Shown: one piece after another, positions 8,323 to 16,464 of the stretch
Numbering within the stretch: position 1 is the first letter of the stretch
Layout of the letters: each line of letters begins with the position of its first letter
Source of the DNA: WUQU01 sp038849025
Lineage (GTDB): Archaea; Thermoproteota; Bathyarchaeia; Bathyarchaeales; Bathycorpusculaceae
Assembly: GCA_038849025.1 (NCBI GenBank)
Contig: JAWCNE010000019.1
Location: 1 to 26,785, forward strand
Direction: 5' to 3'
DNA length: 26,785 nucleotides
Notes under the pieces: model-generated
Seen by the model: only the letters and a program-made list of their open reading frames with translations
The model's database searches: none
Told to the model about the DNA's origin: nothing
Program-made: the position numbers and the translations under genes

Positions 8323-9184
8323 GGGTTTCGAGCATTTTATGCATAGCTTCATAAAACTTTAAATAATCTGGGTCTATCTTTGCTAAATCATTTTTTAGGC
8401 GCTTAACTTTATCTAAAAAGGTCTTTCTATCTCTTTTATTTATCAACTCTAACCATTCTGCAGCCTTTCTTAGGAAGAGTTCCCCTACTTTATTATTTTC
8501 AGGTAAATTCATTTGGAGACTTGTGGAGAATTCCGCATCTTCAGAGACTATAGCCTCAACCATTGTTAAAAGAAATTTGTAACTGGCTCCTGAAACCTTT
8601 TGTGCATCTGAAAAACGGTCATAACTGATGAGGGTGTCGCATGTCACCAAACTTAGAAAGTATGGAAGCCCCAATACGACGGACATTAGCTTGTCATGTT
8701 CCTCCGGAGACATAACAAAAACTTTTGCTCCTTTTTCTTTCAGCCAGTTTCCAAATTCTTCAGCTAACTTTTCCTCTTCAGCGTTTGTTGGGGTGAGAAC
8801 AAAATTCTGGTTTTTTATGGTTTTAACGCCTGGTCCAAACATTGGGTGAGTGCCTAAAACGGCTCCGTTCCTTATGTACCTGTGCATTATTTCCACCGGG
8901 TGTTCTTTTACAGAGCATATGTCCATAACTTTTTGCTCTGGCCGAATATGTGAATGTATTTCAGCTATTACGTTCTCAAAGCTTTCAATGGGTACACATA
9001 CCAAAACTCTGTCAGCGCTTTTAACTGCTTCCACGCTGCTGGCAATTTCCACCTTCAACTCTTCCCTTATTCTTGCAAGCTTTTCTTGATCTTTGTCGGA
9101 AATCACCACGCTTATGCCTTGTTCAAGGAAGAATTTTGTAAACCATCTGCCCATTTTCCCCGCGCCTATTATTGCCACCTTCAT
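8306..9184 (-). CDS. tyrA: Prephenate dehydrogenase (TyrA family)
   Basis: NAD(P)-dependent oxidative decarboxylation of prephenate to 4-hydroxyphenylpyruvate, the tyrosine branch. The 292 residues start with a Rossmann fold (IIGAGKMG, residues 5-12; SDKD at the end of the second strand favours NAD). The family catalytic segment GTHPMFGPG (about 111-119) follows, then a helical dimerisation domain (about 165-290). It is monofunctional, with no mutase or ACT domain, so no built-in tyrosine control is visible. Its ATG overlaps the stop of the upstream aminotransferase (ATGA). It is the last gene of the minus-strand aromatic unit and runs into pheA. Confidence 0.94.
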   Translation of the reverse strand: MKVAIIGAGKMGRWFTKFFLEQGISVVISDKDQEKLARIREELKVEIASSVEAVKSADRVLVCVPIESFENVIAEIHSHIRPEQKVMDICSVKEHPVEIMHRYIRNGAVLGTHPMFGPGVKTIKNQNFVLTPTNAEEEKLAEEFGNWLKEKGAKVFVMSPEEHDKLMSVVLGLPYFLSLVTCDTLISYDRFSDAQKVSGASYKFLLTMVEAIVSEDAEFSTSLQMNLPENNKVGELFLRKAAEWLELINKRDRKTFLDKVKRLKNDLAKIDPDYLKFYEAMHKMLETLKSEN

Positions 9185-10254
9185 TTAAAAGCCTCAGAAA
9201 TTATTTTTAACCCCCACTCAACTTCGTCGTCTGGAACTGTTAAAGCTAGCCTAAAATATTCTTTGTAATTTCCAAAGGCGGTGCCAGGAGCTATGGCAAC
9301 TCCCTTGTCAAGCAGGTCGAAGGCGAATTTTTCAGAATCTAAACCTTCCCTTTTAGGGAAAAGGTAGAAAGGCGCTTCAGGCTTTGAAAACTTTAAATCT
9401 GTTTTTGACAGGATTTTGCAAGCCAAGTCTGCTCTTCTACGGTATTCTTCGCGAATCCTTTGAATAATTTCATGCCTTAGCTCCAAAGCTTTTAAGGCAC
9501 CGTCTTGAATAAAAACTGGCACGTTCGTTAAAGTTATCTGGTTCAGCTTCACAATTTTTTCAACCAACTCCTTATCTGCAATTATGTAGCCTACTCTCCA
9601 TCCAGTCATCACAAACGTTTTTGAAAAACTTTTAACAATTAAGTGGTTGGGGCTGAAGTCTAAAACGCTTTTTGTTTTAACGAAACTTATGTCTGCATAA
9701 ACCTCATCAGATAAAATTGTTATTTTCTTCTCGTCTGCTATGCTGACAATTTTCTCAATCACTTTTTCATCTATCACTTTGCTTGTGGGATTATTAGGAT
9801 TATTCAGTATCAGCATCCGTGTTTTATCATCAATCATCTCCTCAAGTTTTTCCAAGTCGATTTTCCAGTCTGACTCAATCCCTGTCCGTAAAAATTTGAT
9901 TTCCGCTCCTAAACTTTTGGCGGTTAAATCGTAGGCTGTCCAGTGGGGTGTTGGAATGATTACGTTTTCTCCCCTTTTCAATAACAAGTACATTGCAGCG
10001 AAAATTGCCCACTTGGAACCAGCAGTAATCACTATGTTATCCGCAGAGACTCCGTGAATTTCTGCCAAGGTTTCTCTGAGATTCTTTTCGCCGGCGGCTG
10101 AAGAATATTTGGTTTTACCCTTTTTCATAGCTTCATAAGCAGCTTCAATTATTTCTATTGGAGTTGGCTGATCCGGGTCTCCAAGGTTAAATTTTATTAT
10201 CTTCTTTCCTTCATTTTCAAGTTTTATTACTTTCTCGCTTATCTCGTATAACAT
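9181..10254 (-). CDS. Class I PLP aminotransferase, probably aromatic/aspartate-type
   Basis: Fold-type I aminotransferase of 357 residues. Visible active-site parts are NNPNNPT (151-157), SDEVY (182-186, Asp to the pyridine N), the Schiff-base lysine K212 in KSFSKTF, R220 in GWRVG, and a late FRLALT arginine for the substrate carboxylate. Its place between chorismate mutase and tyrA suggests transamination of 4-hydroxyphenylpyruvate, phenylpyruvate or prephenate; aspartate or alanine use remains possible. The N-terminus is short: many relatives carry about 15 to 20 more residues before the segment aligned here. An in-frame stop three codons upstream of the ATG rules out a longer form in this frame. 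It is preceded by a 39-base gap, the widest in this unit. Confidence 0.88.
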   Translation of the reverse strand: MLYEISEKVIKLENEGKKIIKFNLGDPDQPTPIEIIEAAYEAMKKGKTKYSSAAGEKNLRETLAEIHGVSADNIVITAGSKWAIFAAMYLLLKRGENVIIPTPHWTAYDLTAKSLGAEIKFLRTGIESDWKIDLEKLEEMIDDKTRMLILNNPNNPTSKVIDEKVIEKIVSIADEKKITILSDEVYADISFVKTKSVLDFSPNHLIVKSFSKTFVMTGWRVGYIIADKELVEKIVKLNQITLTNVPVFIQDGALKALELRHEIIQRIREEYRRRADLACKILSKTDLKFSKPEAPFYLFPKREGLDSEKFAFDLLDKGVAIAPGTAFGNYKEYFRLALTVPDDEVEWGLKIISEAFK

Positions 10255-10280
10255 GTTAACCTACTCTATGGAGGTGCGAA

Positions 10281-10288
10281 AATATTTA
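10281..10288 (-). promoter_or_regulatory. Possible internal TATA-like element before the aminotransferase
   Basis: On the minus strand the gap between the mutase gene and the aminotransferase contains CTTAAATATT. Its centre lies about 30 bases before the ATG at 10254, where a nearly leaderless transcript of the aminotransferase and tyrA would start. AT-rich stop-codon context could produce this by chance. Confidence 0.2.
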
Positions 10289-10293
10289 AGAAT

Positions 10294-10575
10294 TTACGCG
10301 CCGTTTGCTTGGCTGTTTTCCTGTGCGTGTATGCTCATGGCCATTATGCTTTTGTAGATGTTTTTAACCTCATCCAAGTCTAGTCCCAGTTCGGACGCTC
10401 TTTGCATGATATGGCGGTACTTCTCCTCTTCCCTTTGCAAGTCCCTTATTGGAACTGCATTTTCTCTTTTAATCTTCCCAATAAGCTTAGACACATCAAT
10501 TCTATCTTTCAGAAGTAGAAGGATTTTCTCGTCAATTTCATCTATTTTTCTCCGCAGATGTGGAACTTTCTCCAA
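10294..10575 (-). CDS. aroQ: Chorismate mutase, AroQ type, monofunctional
   Basis: Rearranges chorismate to prephenate, the branch point to Phe and Tyr. From a TTG start the protein is 93 residues, the size of the stand-alone AroQ helical dimer. Active-site residues fall at the spacing of the E. coli mutase domain: R8, R25, K36, R48, E49, S81 and Q85 correspond to R11, R28, K39, R51, E52, S84 and Q88, a constant offset of three. I chose TTG 10575 because GGGGAGG lies ten bases upstream and it begins one base after the aroC stop. An ATG at 10617 in the same frame would add 14 residues overlapping aroC and lacking family sequence. Confidence 0.92.
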   Translation of the reverse strand: MEKVPHLRRKIDEIDEKILLLLKDRIDVSKLIGKIKRENAVPIRDLQREEEKYRHIMQRASELGLDLDEVKNIYKSIMAMSIHAQENSQANGA

Positions 10576-10576
10576 A

Positions 10577-11686
10577 TTATTTCTGCCTCCCCAAGACTTT
10601 CGGAATGAAGCCTCCACGGATCATGTGGTCGGCTAGAACAATCGCCACAGCTGCCTCTATCACCGGAACAGCTTTGGGGACAACACATGGGTCGTGTCTC
10701 CCTTTGATATGTATTTTGGTTTCCTCCATTTTTGAAAGGTCGACGGTCTTCTGTTCTTTTCTAATGGAAGGTGTCGGCTTTATGGCAACTCTGAGGGTTA
10801 TGGGCATGCCGTTTGACAAGCCGCCTAAAATGCCTCCAGCGTTGTTCGTCAATGTTACCACCATTCCCTTCTCCATAACATATTCATCATTGTTTTCAGA
10901 ACCTTTGAGGCTGGCAGCCCTAAATCCTGCTCCGAACTCAACTCCCTTAACAGCTGGCACCGTGAACAAAATTTTGGCTATGTCAGCGTCTAAAGAGTCG
11001 AATAGGGGTTCGCCAACTCCTACGGGAACGTTTAGGGCTGTACACTCTATTATGCCGCCTACGCTGTCGCCTTCGTTTTTAGCCTTTAAAATGGCTTCTT
11101 CCATGGCTTTTGCACATTTTGAATCTGGGCATCTTACCGCGTTCTGATAAGTGTTTCTGCGTATTTCGTCTATGGCTGGTGCCCTCTCAAGTTTAATGTC
11201 GCCTATGGCGGTTGTGTAAGCCAACACTTCAACCCCTAGGGTGGCAAGCAATTTTTTGGCTATGGCGCCAGCCATGACAAAGGCAACTGTTATTCTGCCT
11301 GAAAATCTCCCTCCGCCTCTGTAATCGTTAAATCCTCTATATTTGACTCGGGCTACATAGTCTGCGTGGCCAGGCCTCGGCAAATCCCTTATGGTATCAT
11401 AATCGGCGGGAATAGCCTCTTTATTCCAAACCAAAGCGCAGATTGGAGCACCGGTAGTGTAGCCTTCAAAAACTCCTGACAAAATTTCAACAACATCCTT
11501 TTCAATTCTTTCCGAGACGATTTCTGGTTTGGGCGGTATCCTCTTATCCACTTCTTTTTGGATATCCTGTTCCGTTAGAGGTAAGCCAGCTGGGCAGCCA
11601 TCTACGACTATTCCTACGCATTTACCGTGGCTTTCGCCGAAGAAAGTTGCCACGAATTCTTTACCTATGGAGTTCGACGCCAACAA
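10577..11686 (-). CDS. aroC: Chorismate synthase
   Basis: Trans-1,4-elimination of phosphate from 5-enolpyruvylshikimate-3-phosphate, requiring reduced FMN; last step to chorismate. The 369 residues carry FFGESHGKCVG near the start, RPGHADYVARVKY, and the arginine-rich flavin/substrate segment YRGGGRFSGR around residue 120. The start is a non-ATG codon: two adjacent TTGs (11686 and 11683) begin the only N-terminus of family length. The first 26 bases overlap the end of aroA in another frame, implying translational coupling. No flavin reductase gene is nearby. Confidence 0.95.
   Translation of the reverse strand: MLASNSIGKEFVATFFGESHGKCVGIVVDGCPAGLPLTEQDIQKEVDKRIPPKPEIVSERIEKDVVEILSGVFEGYTTGAPICALVWNKEAIPADYDTIRDLPRPGHADYVARVKYRGFNDYRGGGRFSGRITVAFVMAGAIAKKLLATLGVEVLAYTTAIGDIKLERAPAIDEIRRNTYQNAVRCPDSKCAKAMEEAILKAKNEGDSVGGIIECTALNVPVGVGEPLFDSLDADIAKILFTVPAVKGVEFGAGFRAASLKGSENNDEYVMEKGMVVTLTNNAGGILGGLSNGMPITLRVAIKPTPSIRKEQKTVDLSKMEETKIHIKGRHDPCVVPKAVPVIEAAVAIVLADHMIRGGFIPKVLGRQK
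10586..10592 (-). promoter_or_regulatory. Shine-Dalgarno site deciding the chorismate mutase start
   Basis: GGGGAGG in the last aroC codons, ten bases before TTG 10575. It supports the short start over the ATG at 10617. Confidence 0.55.
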
Positions 11687-12956
11687 TATTCGCCCCTAAC
11701 AAGTGTAAGTCTCTAAAGAACTTCGGATAAGATTTTCTAACACACTCCGCGTTTAAAATTTTTGTTTTGCCCTCTGCGCCTAAAGCTGCGGCAGCACAAG
11801 CCATGGCTATTCTATGATCCTTATGGGGATCTATAACTGCACCGTGCATCTGGCATGGCCCCTTAATTGTTAAACTGTCCTCGCCCATGGCTATGTCTGC
11901 ACCCATTTTCTTTAACTCAGCATAAATAGACGCCAGTCTATCCGACTCTTTGTACCTAAGCCTTTTTGCATTGTATATTTTGGATACGCCCTTCGTATAG
12001 CATGCTATGGCTGCGCATGCTGGAACAAGGTCTGGCACATCTTTTGCGTCCACTTCAATGGCGTTTTGAAGCTTGCCTTCCACTTCGACGAAGCCTTCGC
12101 CAACAATCACTTTTAAACCCGCTTGTTTCAATATATCTAAAATCGCTTTGTCGCCTTGTCTAGCGGTGTAGTCTAAATTTATGACCCTTATTTTTGAGGA
12201 GGTTACTGCGGCAGCGGCTAACAGGTAGGCGGCAGAAGAGAAGTCCCCTGGAACGGTGTGATTGCACGGCGTATAAGTTTGGTTAGATGGCACCAGTATC
12301 CGCCTCAAATCTTCTGATATTGAAACTTTGACGCCGTGTTTGCTGAGGATTTCCTCGGTCATCTGCACATAGCTTTTAGACTCCAATGGAGTTGTGACAA
12401 TAATTTCAGTATCTCTTCTAGCCATGGGACACGCAAACAATAGCCCGGAAATGAACTGGGAGCTTATGTCCCCTCGTAAAACTGTTTTTCCACCTTCGAT
12501 TCCGCCGCCTTGAACAGTTACAATTGAGGGCTTTTCCTCGCTGTAGTAGGCGTTTACCCCTAACTGTTTAAGACTCTGGAGAAGTGGTTTTATTGGTCTT
12601 TTGCTTAACGATTGTCCCATAACAAAGGTTACTGGCTTAGAAGCGAGGGCAGCAACGGGTATCATGAAACGCAGTGTGGCTCCAGACTCCCCGCAGTTTA
12701 TTGGCCTTTCTGGTATTCTAAGCTGTTTTACTCCTTCAATTTCCAAGAGGCTTCCTTGCTGGTTTACCTTTGCTCCCAAAGCCTTTGTTGCATGTAAGGT
12801 TGCAGAAGTGTCGTCTGAAACCAGATAGTTGGCTATTTTTGAAACTCCGTTAGAGAGTAACGCGGCAATTAGCATCCTGTGCGTATACGCCTTAGAGGGA
12901 GGCGCGTTGGCTTCTCCGCTTAAAGCTTCAGTTCGCCTAATAACAACTTCGACCAT
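11661..12956 (-). CDS. aroA: 5-enolpyruvylshikimate-3-phosphate synthase
   Basis: Transfers the enolpyruvyl group of PEP to shikimate-3-phosphate. The 431 residues have the two-lobed repeat architecture, with PPSKAYTHR near residues 18-26 (Lys, Ser and Arg for substrate), CGESGATLRF (about 88-97, the PEP/glyphosate-binding loop), RYKESDRLA (about 330) and DHRIAMA (about 375). The GESGATLR loop has the ordinary wild-type pattern. The ATG is four bases after the shikimate kinase stop. The symbol follows bacterial usage and is distinct from the archaeal AroA' (ADH synthase) that starts the pathway, which is absent here. Confidence 0.95.
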   Translation of the reverse strand: MVEVVIRRTEALSGEANAPPSKAYTHRMLIAALLSNGVSKIANYLVSDDTSATLHATKALGAKVNQQGSLLEIEGVKQLRIPERPINCGESGATLRFMIPVAALASKPVTFVMGQSLSKRPIKPLLQSLKQLGVNAYYSEEKPSIVTVQGGGIEGGKTVLRGDISSQFISGLLFACPMARRDTEIIVTTPLESKSYVQMTEEILSKHGVKVSISEDLRRILVPSNQTYTPCNHTVPGDFSSAAYLLAAAAVTSSKIRVINLDYTARQGDKAILDILKQAGLKVIVGEGFVEVEGKLQNAIEVDAKDVPDLVPACAAIACYTKGVSKIYNAKRLRYKESDRLASIYAELKKMGADIAMGEDSLTIKGPCQMHGAVIDPHKDHRIAMACAAAALGAEGKTKILNAECVRKSYPKFFRDLHLLGANIVGVELHR

Positions 12957-12960
12957 TTAA

Positions 12961-13851
12961 TCAACTCAGAACCTTTGCTTTTTCATGGTTTATTCTTGCT
13001 TGCAGAATTTCCCCTTCATAAGCCTCTAAAGCATCCTTCACTGAGTCAACTTTCTCATCTGAAACGACGGCAGTTACCGCTGGGCCCTTGCCGCAAAGTC
13101 CTGCTGCCAACGCTCCAGCCATCAAGGCGTCTAAGGCTACAGAGGGATTGTATCCCAAAGCTGAAGAGTAAATCAGCCCGTTAAGGGTTAATGCCGCCCA
13201 AAAATTCTGCTTTAAAGCTTCCCTATACGCTATTTTCACAAGAGGCGCCACGCTTTTCATTCTTGCAACATCAACATTTATCGTGTAGGCTTTCACATGC
13301 GGGATATAAAACAAAACAGTTAGGTCTTCGCCGATTTCAAAGCGTTTAACAATTTTCCTTTTAACATTGTCGGTTATTACAATGCCTCCAAAGTATGAGG
13401 CACAAGCGTCATCAAAGGCGCCCGTGATAGTAACTTTTGCGTCTAAAGCGCCGTCCACCCCAAGATTAATTATTGTCAAGTCTTCAAACTCCTTGTTTAG
13501 GGCCGCTACCGTGGCCAAGGCTATAGCGTTTGCCGCGGCACTGCTGCTTTTTAGGCCTCTGGCAACTGGAATGTTGGACCATGTTTTGACTTTTGCACCA
13601 AATTTTTCCTCAACTCCAAAATGCTTTAACACTCTTTTCACGGTTTTTTCAATTAGCACTGGTTTTTCAGCTAGGTCTGAAACAATTTCTCCTTCAATTA
13701 CGTTGGGGTTGTGGGTTAATTGAACTTCAGCCTTCGTCCATAAGTCCACCCCAAAAGCTGCTCCTTTGCCCATTGCAATGGCGTTTACTATAGTGGCGGC
13801 CCCGTGGCTTATCGCTTTAGCTTGTCCCTTCAACCGGCGCATTTCCTCCAT
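12961..13851 (-). CDS. aroK: Shikimate kinase, archaeal GHMP-kinase type
   Basis: ATP-dependent phosphorylation of shikimate by the archaeal, non-homologous enzyme of the GHMP (galactokinase/homoserine kinase/mevalonate kinase) superfamily. Marks in 296 residues are the N-terminal SHGAATIVNAIAMGKGAAFG, the ATP loop PVARGLKSSSAAANA (about 95-109) and the C-terminal GLCGKGPAVTAV. The start is uncertain. ATG 13851 is the outermost, overlapping aroE by 35 bases; ATG 13842 and TTG 13833 (giving MKGQAKAISHGA, closest to the usual N-terminus and 11 bases after a GGAGG) are alternatives. Flanked by aroE and aroA. Absence of bacterial-type AroK supports an archaeal host. Confidence 0.92.
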   Translation of the reverse strand: MEEMRRLKGQAKAISHGAATIVNAIAMGKGAAFGVDLWTKAEVQLTHNPNVIEGEIVSDLAEKPVLIEKTVKRVLKHFGVEEKFGAKVKTWSNIPVARGLKSSSAAANAIALATVAALNKEFEDLTIINLGVDGALDAKVTITGAFDDACASYFGGIVITDNVKRKIVKRFEIGEDLTVLFYIPHVKAYTINVDVARMKSVAPLVKIAYREALKQNFWAALTLNGLIYSSALGYNPSVALDALMAGALAAGLCGKGPAVTAVVSDEKVDSVKDALEAYEGEILQARINHEKAKVLS

Positions 13852-14698
13852 GAATGCTTCTTAGAATAACCTTCCTCATAACCTCCACGGGTGCTGGTTG
13901 GTTGCACCAGATTTCAAAGGAAGCTGCTCCTTGAAAGACAAGCATTTCAGTGCCGTACACCACTTTGGCACCTACGGCTTTTGCATCCTTTATGAGCTTA
14001 GTTTCTATGGGGTTGTAAACAATATCCATTACTGTCATGTCAGGCTTTAACCATTCACGGTTGACTAGAGTTTGCTCTGGGTTCGGGTGCATGCCCACAG
14101 AAGTAGCGTTAATCAGTATGTCTGCGTCTTTAAGCTTTTCCTTTATCAAAGAGGCTGAAAGCGTGTTTCCAACAATTTTTTTGCTAAACTTTTCCTTTAA
14201 AGCGTTAGCTAATTGTTTAGCTTTTTCTCCATCTCTGTTTAGAACTGTGAGTTCTCCTACTTCAGATGCAATTTGGAACGCTATGGCTCGCGCTGCTCCT
14301 CCTGCTCCTAAAAGCAGAAGTTTTTCCCCGTTTAAATGCACTTGATTTTCTTTAAGGGCCTTTAGGGCGCCCACACCGTCTGTATTAAACCCGATAAGCT
14401 TTCCATTAACGTTAAGCACAGTATTGACGGATCCGATGAACTTCGTTGTTGATTCTATCTCATCTAAATATTTGATTATGGCGTTTTTATGGGGCATGGT
14501 GACGTTAAAACCGTGAACGCCAAGGCTGCGCATGCCTTTTACGGAGTTCTCCAGTTCTTCCCTTTTAACTCTAAAGGCTACATAAACAAAATCGAGTTTC
14601 AAATGTTTGAAGGCAGCATTATGTATTAAAGGACTTAACGTGTGCTCTATTGGGTCGCCTATAACACAACATACCCTTGTTTTTCCTGAGATCTCCAT
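13817..14698 (-). CDS. aroE: Shikimate 5-dehydrogenase
   Basis: NADP-dependent reduction of 3-dehydroshikimate to shikimate. Of 293 residues, the N-terminal substrate domain has HTLSP (19-23, shikimate carboxylate) and NVTMPHK with the catalytic lysine K71; GFNTDG supplies the paired aspartate D107. The Rossmann domain has GAGGAARA (131-138) and VLNRDGEKA, where the Asn-Arg typical of NADP binding is present. The C-terminus runs a little past the usual end. The ATG follows directly on the aroD stop (TAAATG), so the dehydratase and dehydrogenase are translated in tandem; they are fused in some other organisms. Confidence 0.95.
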   Translation of the reverse strand: MEISGKTRVCCVIGDPIEHTLSPLIHNAAFKHLKLDFVYVAFRVKREELENSVKGMRSLGVHGFNVTMPHKNAIIKYLDEIESTTKFIGSVNTVLNVNGKLIGFNTDGVGALKALKENQVHLNGEKLLLLGAGGAARAIAFQIASEVGELTVLNRDGEKAKQLANALKEKFSKKIVGNTLSASLIKEKLKDADILINATSVGMHPNPEQTLVNREWLKPDMTVMDIVYNPIETKLIKDAKAVGAKVVYGTEMLVFQGAASFEIWCNQPAPVEVMRKVILRSIHGGNAPVEGTS

Positions 14699-15382
14699 TT
14701 ACTTGGCTCCTAAGGCTTGGTAGGCGGTTCTTAACTCTTGGATCGTCATTTGGCCTGGCGCTGTTTCTCCGCCATGTTCCAGTGAGGCTATGGTGAAGAA
14801 TCCTCCGAAAAGTGGTGACAAAAGTCTTGAAGGTTTTCCAAGGGGGCCCATGGCGAAACAAACCAATTTTGCTTTTCTGCTGGCTTTATGCAAAAAGTTT
14901 AACACGGTTAAGTTGTCGTCAACTTTTTTGGCAGTGGTTACAATTTTGCATATGTCTGCACCTTCTGCCACTTCGCACTCTAGAACTTCCTTCATCTTCT
15001 GCGGGCTTGGGGTTTCGTTGAAGTCATGGAAGGAGATTATGGGTTTAACGTTCAATTGGCGGAGTTCTTCAACAAACTCTCTTAACTTAGAGGTGTGCAG
15101 TTCGATGTCCACGTATTCGAAGCCGCTTCGAGCAGCCTTAAGCAATGTTCGTCGGCGTTCAACTTCGCTTCCAGAAAATTTTCCTCGACACTCTTGCGTC
15201 CTATTTGTTGCAATAAGAGGAACTTTTGTGCAGCTTTTGATATCAACCAGTCTTTCATGCTCTTTAATGCAGTCCAGCCTAACCTCAATAAAGTCTGGTT
15301 TATGTTTTTCTGCTTTACCAATAAGATTTAATGCCTCATCAACATTCGAGGGAAGGATGGAGACGCAAATTCGAATGGTCAA
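14699..15382 (-). CDS. aroD: 3-dehydroquinate dehydratase, type I
   Basis: Syn-elimination of water from 3-dehydroquinate through a Schiff base. The 227 residues form one TIM barrel. H119 (ISFHDFN) and the Schiff-base lysine K146 (DICKIV) are 27 residues apart, the same spacing as H143 and K170 of the E. coli enzyme; EVRLD near residue 33 is the substrate-binding glutamate/arginine segment. The start is a TTG in a TTGA overlap with the stop of the DHQ synthase gene; MTIRICVSI from that TTG is the normal N-terminus. The product of the upstream gene is its substrate. Confidence 0.94.
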   Translation of the reverse strand: MTIRICVSILPSNVDEALNLIGKAEKHKPDFIEVRLDCIKEHERLVDIKSCTKVPLIATNRTQECRGKFSGSEVERRRTLLKAARSGFEYVDIELHTSKLREFVEELRQLNVKPIISFHDFNETPSPQKMKEVLECEVAEGADICKIVTTAKKVDDNLTVLNFLHKASRKAKLVCFAMGPLGKPSRLLSPLFGGFFTIASLEHGGETAPGQMTIQELRTAYQALGAK

Positions 15383-16449
15383 AGCTCCACCACCATCTCT
15401 TCCTTAACCAGCGTCCCAAAGTGTCTTCCTCCCTCGGATATGTGCGCCAAAACTTCTTCTCCGACTTTTAATTCAGTAACGGGTATGGAGCCTTTCTGGG
15501 TTACAAGCCTAATGGTTTCGGCGTTTTGAACTATGGTTTTAAATCGTTTGCCTTCGGATTCTGCTTCAACAAGAATTAAGGGTCTCCATTCAATTTTCAC
15601 TCTTCCAATGTTCGTTAATCTAGTGTTCCCATTTCTGCTAACTATGAGGATTTCTTCTCCGGCTTTCAACTCTGACAAGTATCTTGTCTTGTCCAGCGAG
15701 CACAACGCGTATAGGGATACGGGTCCAGCGTTAACCCTAAAAGGACGGGGCTGCACAAACGGGTTTTCATGAACCTCTGCCTCTACGAGGAAAAGGCATG
15801 CAGATTGGCATCCCACAAGGATTCCCTCACCCTTCTTCATCAAGTCACAAGTGTCTATGCAGACTCTGGCTCCCGTTCCAATGCGTTTAACTTCCACAAT
15901 TTTAACTGGCGTTAGCTTGATTTTTGGAATTTGTTTCTTAACCATATACGCCGCTTTCATGAGTTCGTTGGGGTCAGAAGTTTTTAAGATAACCCCGTCT
16001 GCTCCCAACTCTAGGGTTTCAAGGGCTGTTTTTGCGTCCTCAACGGATGAAACCTCAGCCAACAATTTACTTTTTCCACGAGCTTTTGCAATTAGGTTTT
16101 CCAAAGGTATAACCTTCCAGTCAAGACATTGAACTATTATGTAGTCTGGGGAAAAGCTTGCGGCTTTAACAGCATTCTCTTCATCTTCTTTTCCCTTCAC
16201 AATAACTCTTACTGCAACAGTTTTCCCCGCATTTTTTAACTCTTCAATTTTTGCAAGATCAAAAAATTCAAGAACTTGGATGGCGCAGTCTCCTGAGCTG
16301 GACGCAGTTTTAATTCCAGTCTTTTTAGCATCATCCAAAAGGTTTTCTTCAGCGTATATGGCGTCGCAAGTGCTGGCCGCTAGCTCAAGCAAGCTTTCTC
16401 TAGCGTTTTTTGGAACTTTTTTATCTATTTTAATCCAAAGCTCTTTCAT
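15379..16449 (-). CDS. aroB': 3-dehydroquinate synthase II (archaeal, NAD-dependent)
   Basis: Archaeal enzyme that oxidatively deaminates and cyclises 2-amino-3,7-dideoxy-D-threo-hept-6-ulosonate (ADH) to 3-dehydroquinate. It replaces bacterial AroB and does not use DAHP. The 356 residues carry family features including ADGVILKTSDPNEL, GTGARVCIDTCDLM, GEGILVGCQSACLFLVEAE and FRVNAGPVSLYAL, and a C-terminal half with repeated beta modules (LKAGEEILIV; LKVGEEVLAH). ADH is made from aspartate semialdehyde and a deoxyketo sugar phosphate, so the immediate upstream asd gene supplies the precursor. The partner ADH synthase (AroA', a class I aldolase) is not in the window. The gap to asd is 15 bases. 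Confidence 0.95.
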   Translation of the reverse strand: MKELWIKIDKKVPKNARESLLELAASTCDAIYAEENLLDDAKKTGIKTASSSGDCAIQVLEFFDLAKIEELKNAGKTVAVRVIVKGKEDEENAVKAASFSPDYIIVQCLDWKVIPLENLIAKARGKSKLLAEVSSVEDAKTALETLELGADGVILKTSDPNELMKAAYMVKKQIPKIKLTPVKIVEVKRIGTGARVCIDTCDLMKKGEGILVGCQSACLFLVEAEVHENPFVQPRPFRVNAGPVSLYALCSLDKTRYLSELKAGEEILIVSRNGNTRLTNIGRVKIEWRPLILVEAESEGKRFKTIVQNAETIRLVTQKGSIPVTELKVGEEVLAHISEGGRHFGTLVKEEMVVEL

Positions 16450-16464
16450 GCGTTTTTCGCCACG

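Noticed and set aside
10560..11147. Long plus-strand open frame opposite aroC
   Set aside because: Antisense to a full-length chorismate synthase with all motifs; no family features and no ribosome site of its own.
14790..15407. Plus-strand open frame opposite aroD
   Set aside because: Antisense shadow; aroD has both catalytic residues at exact family spacing.
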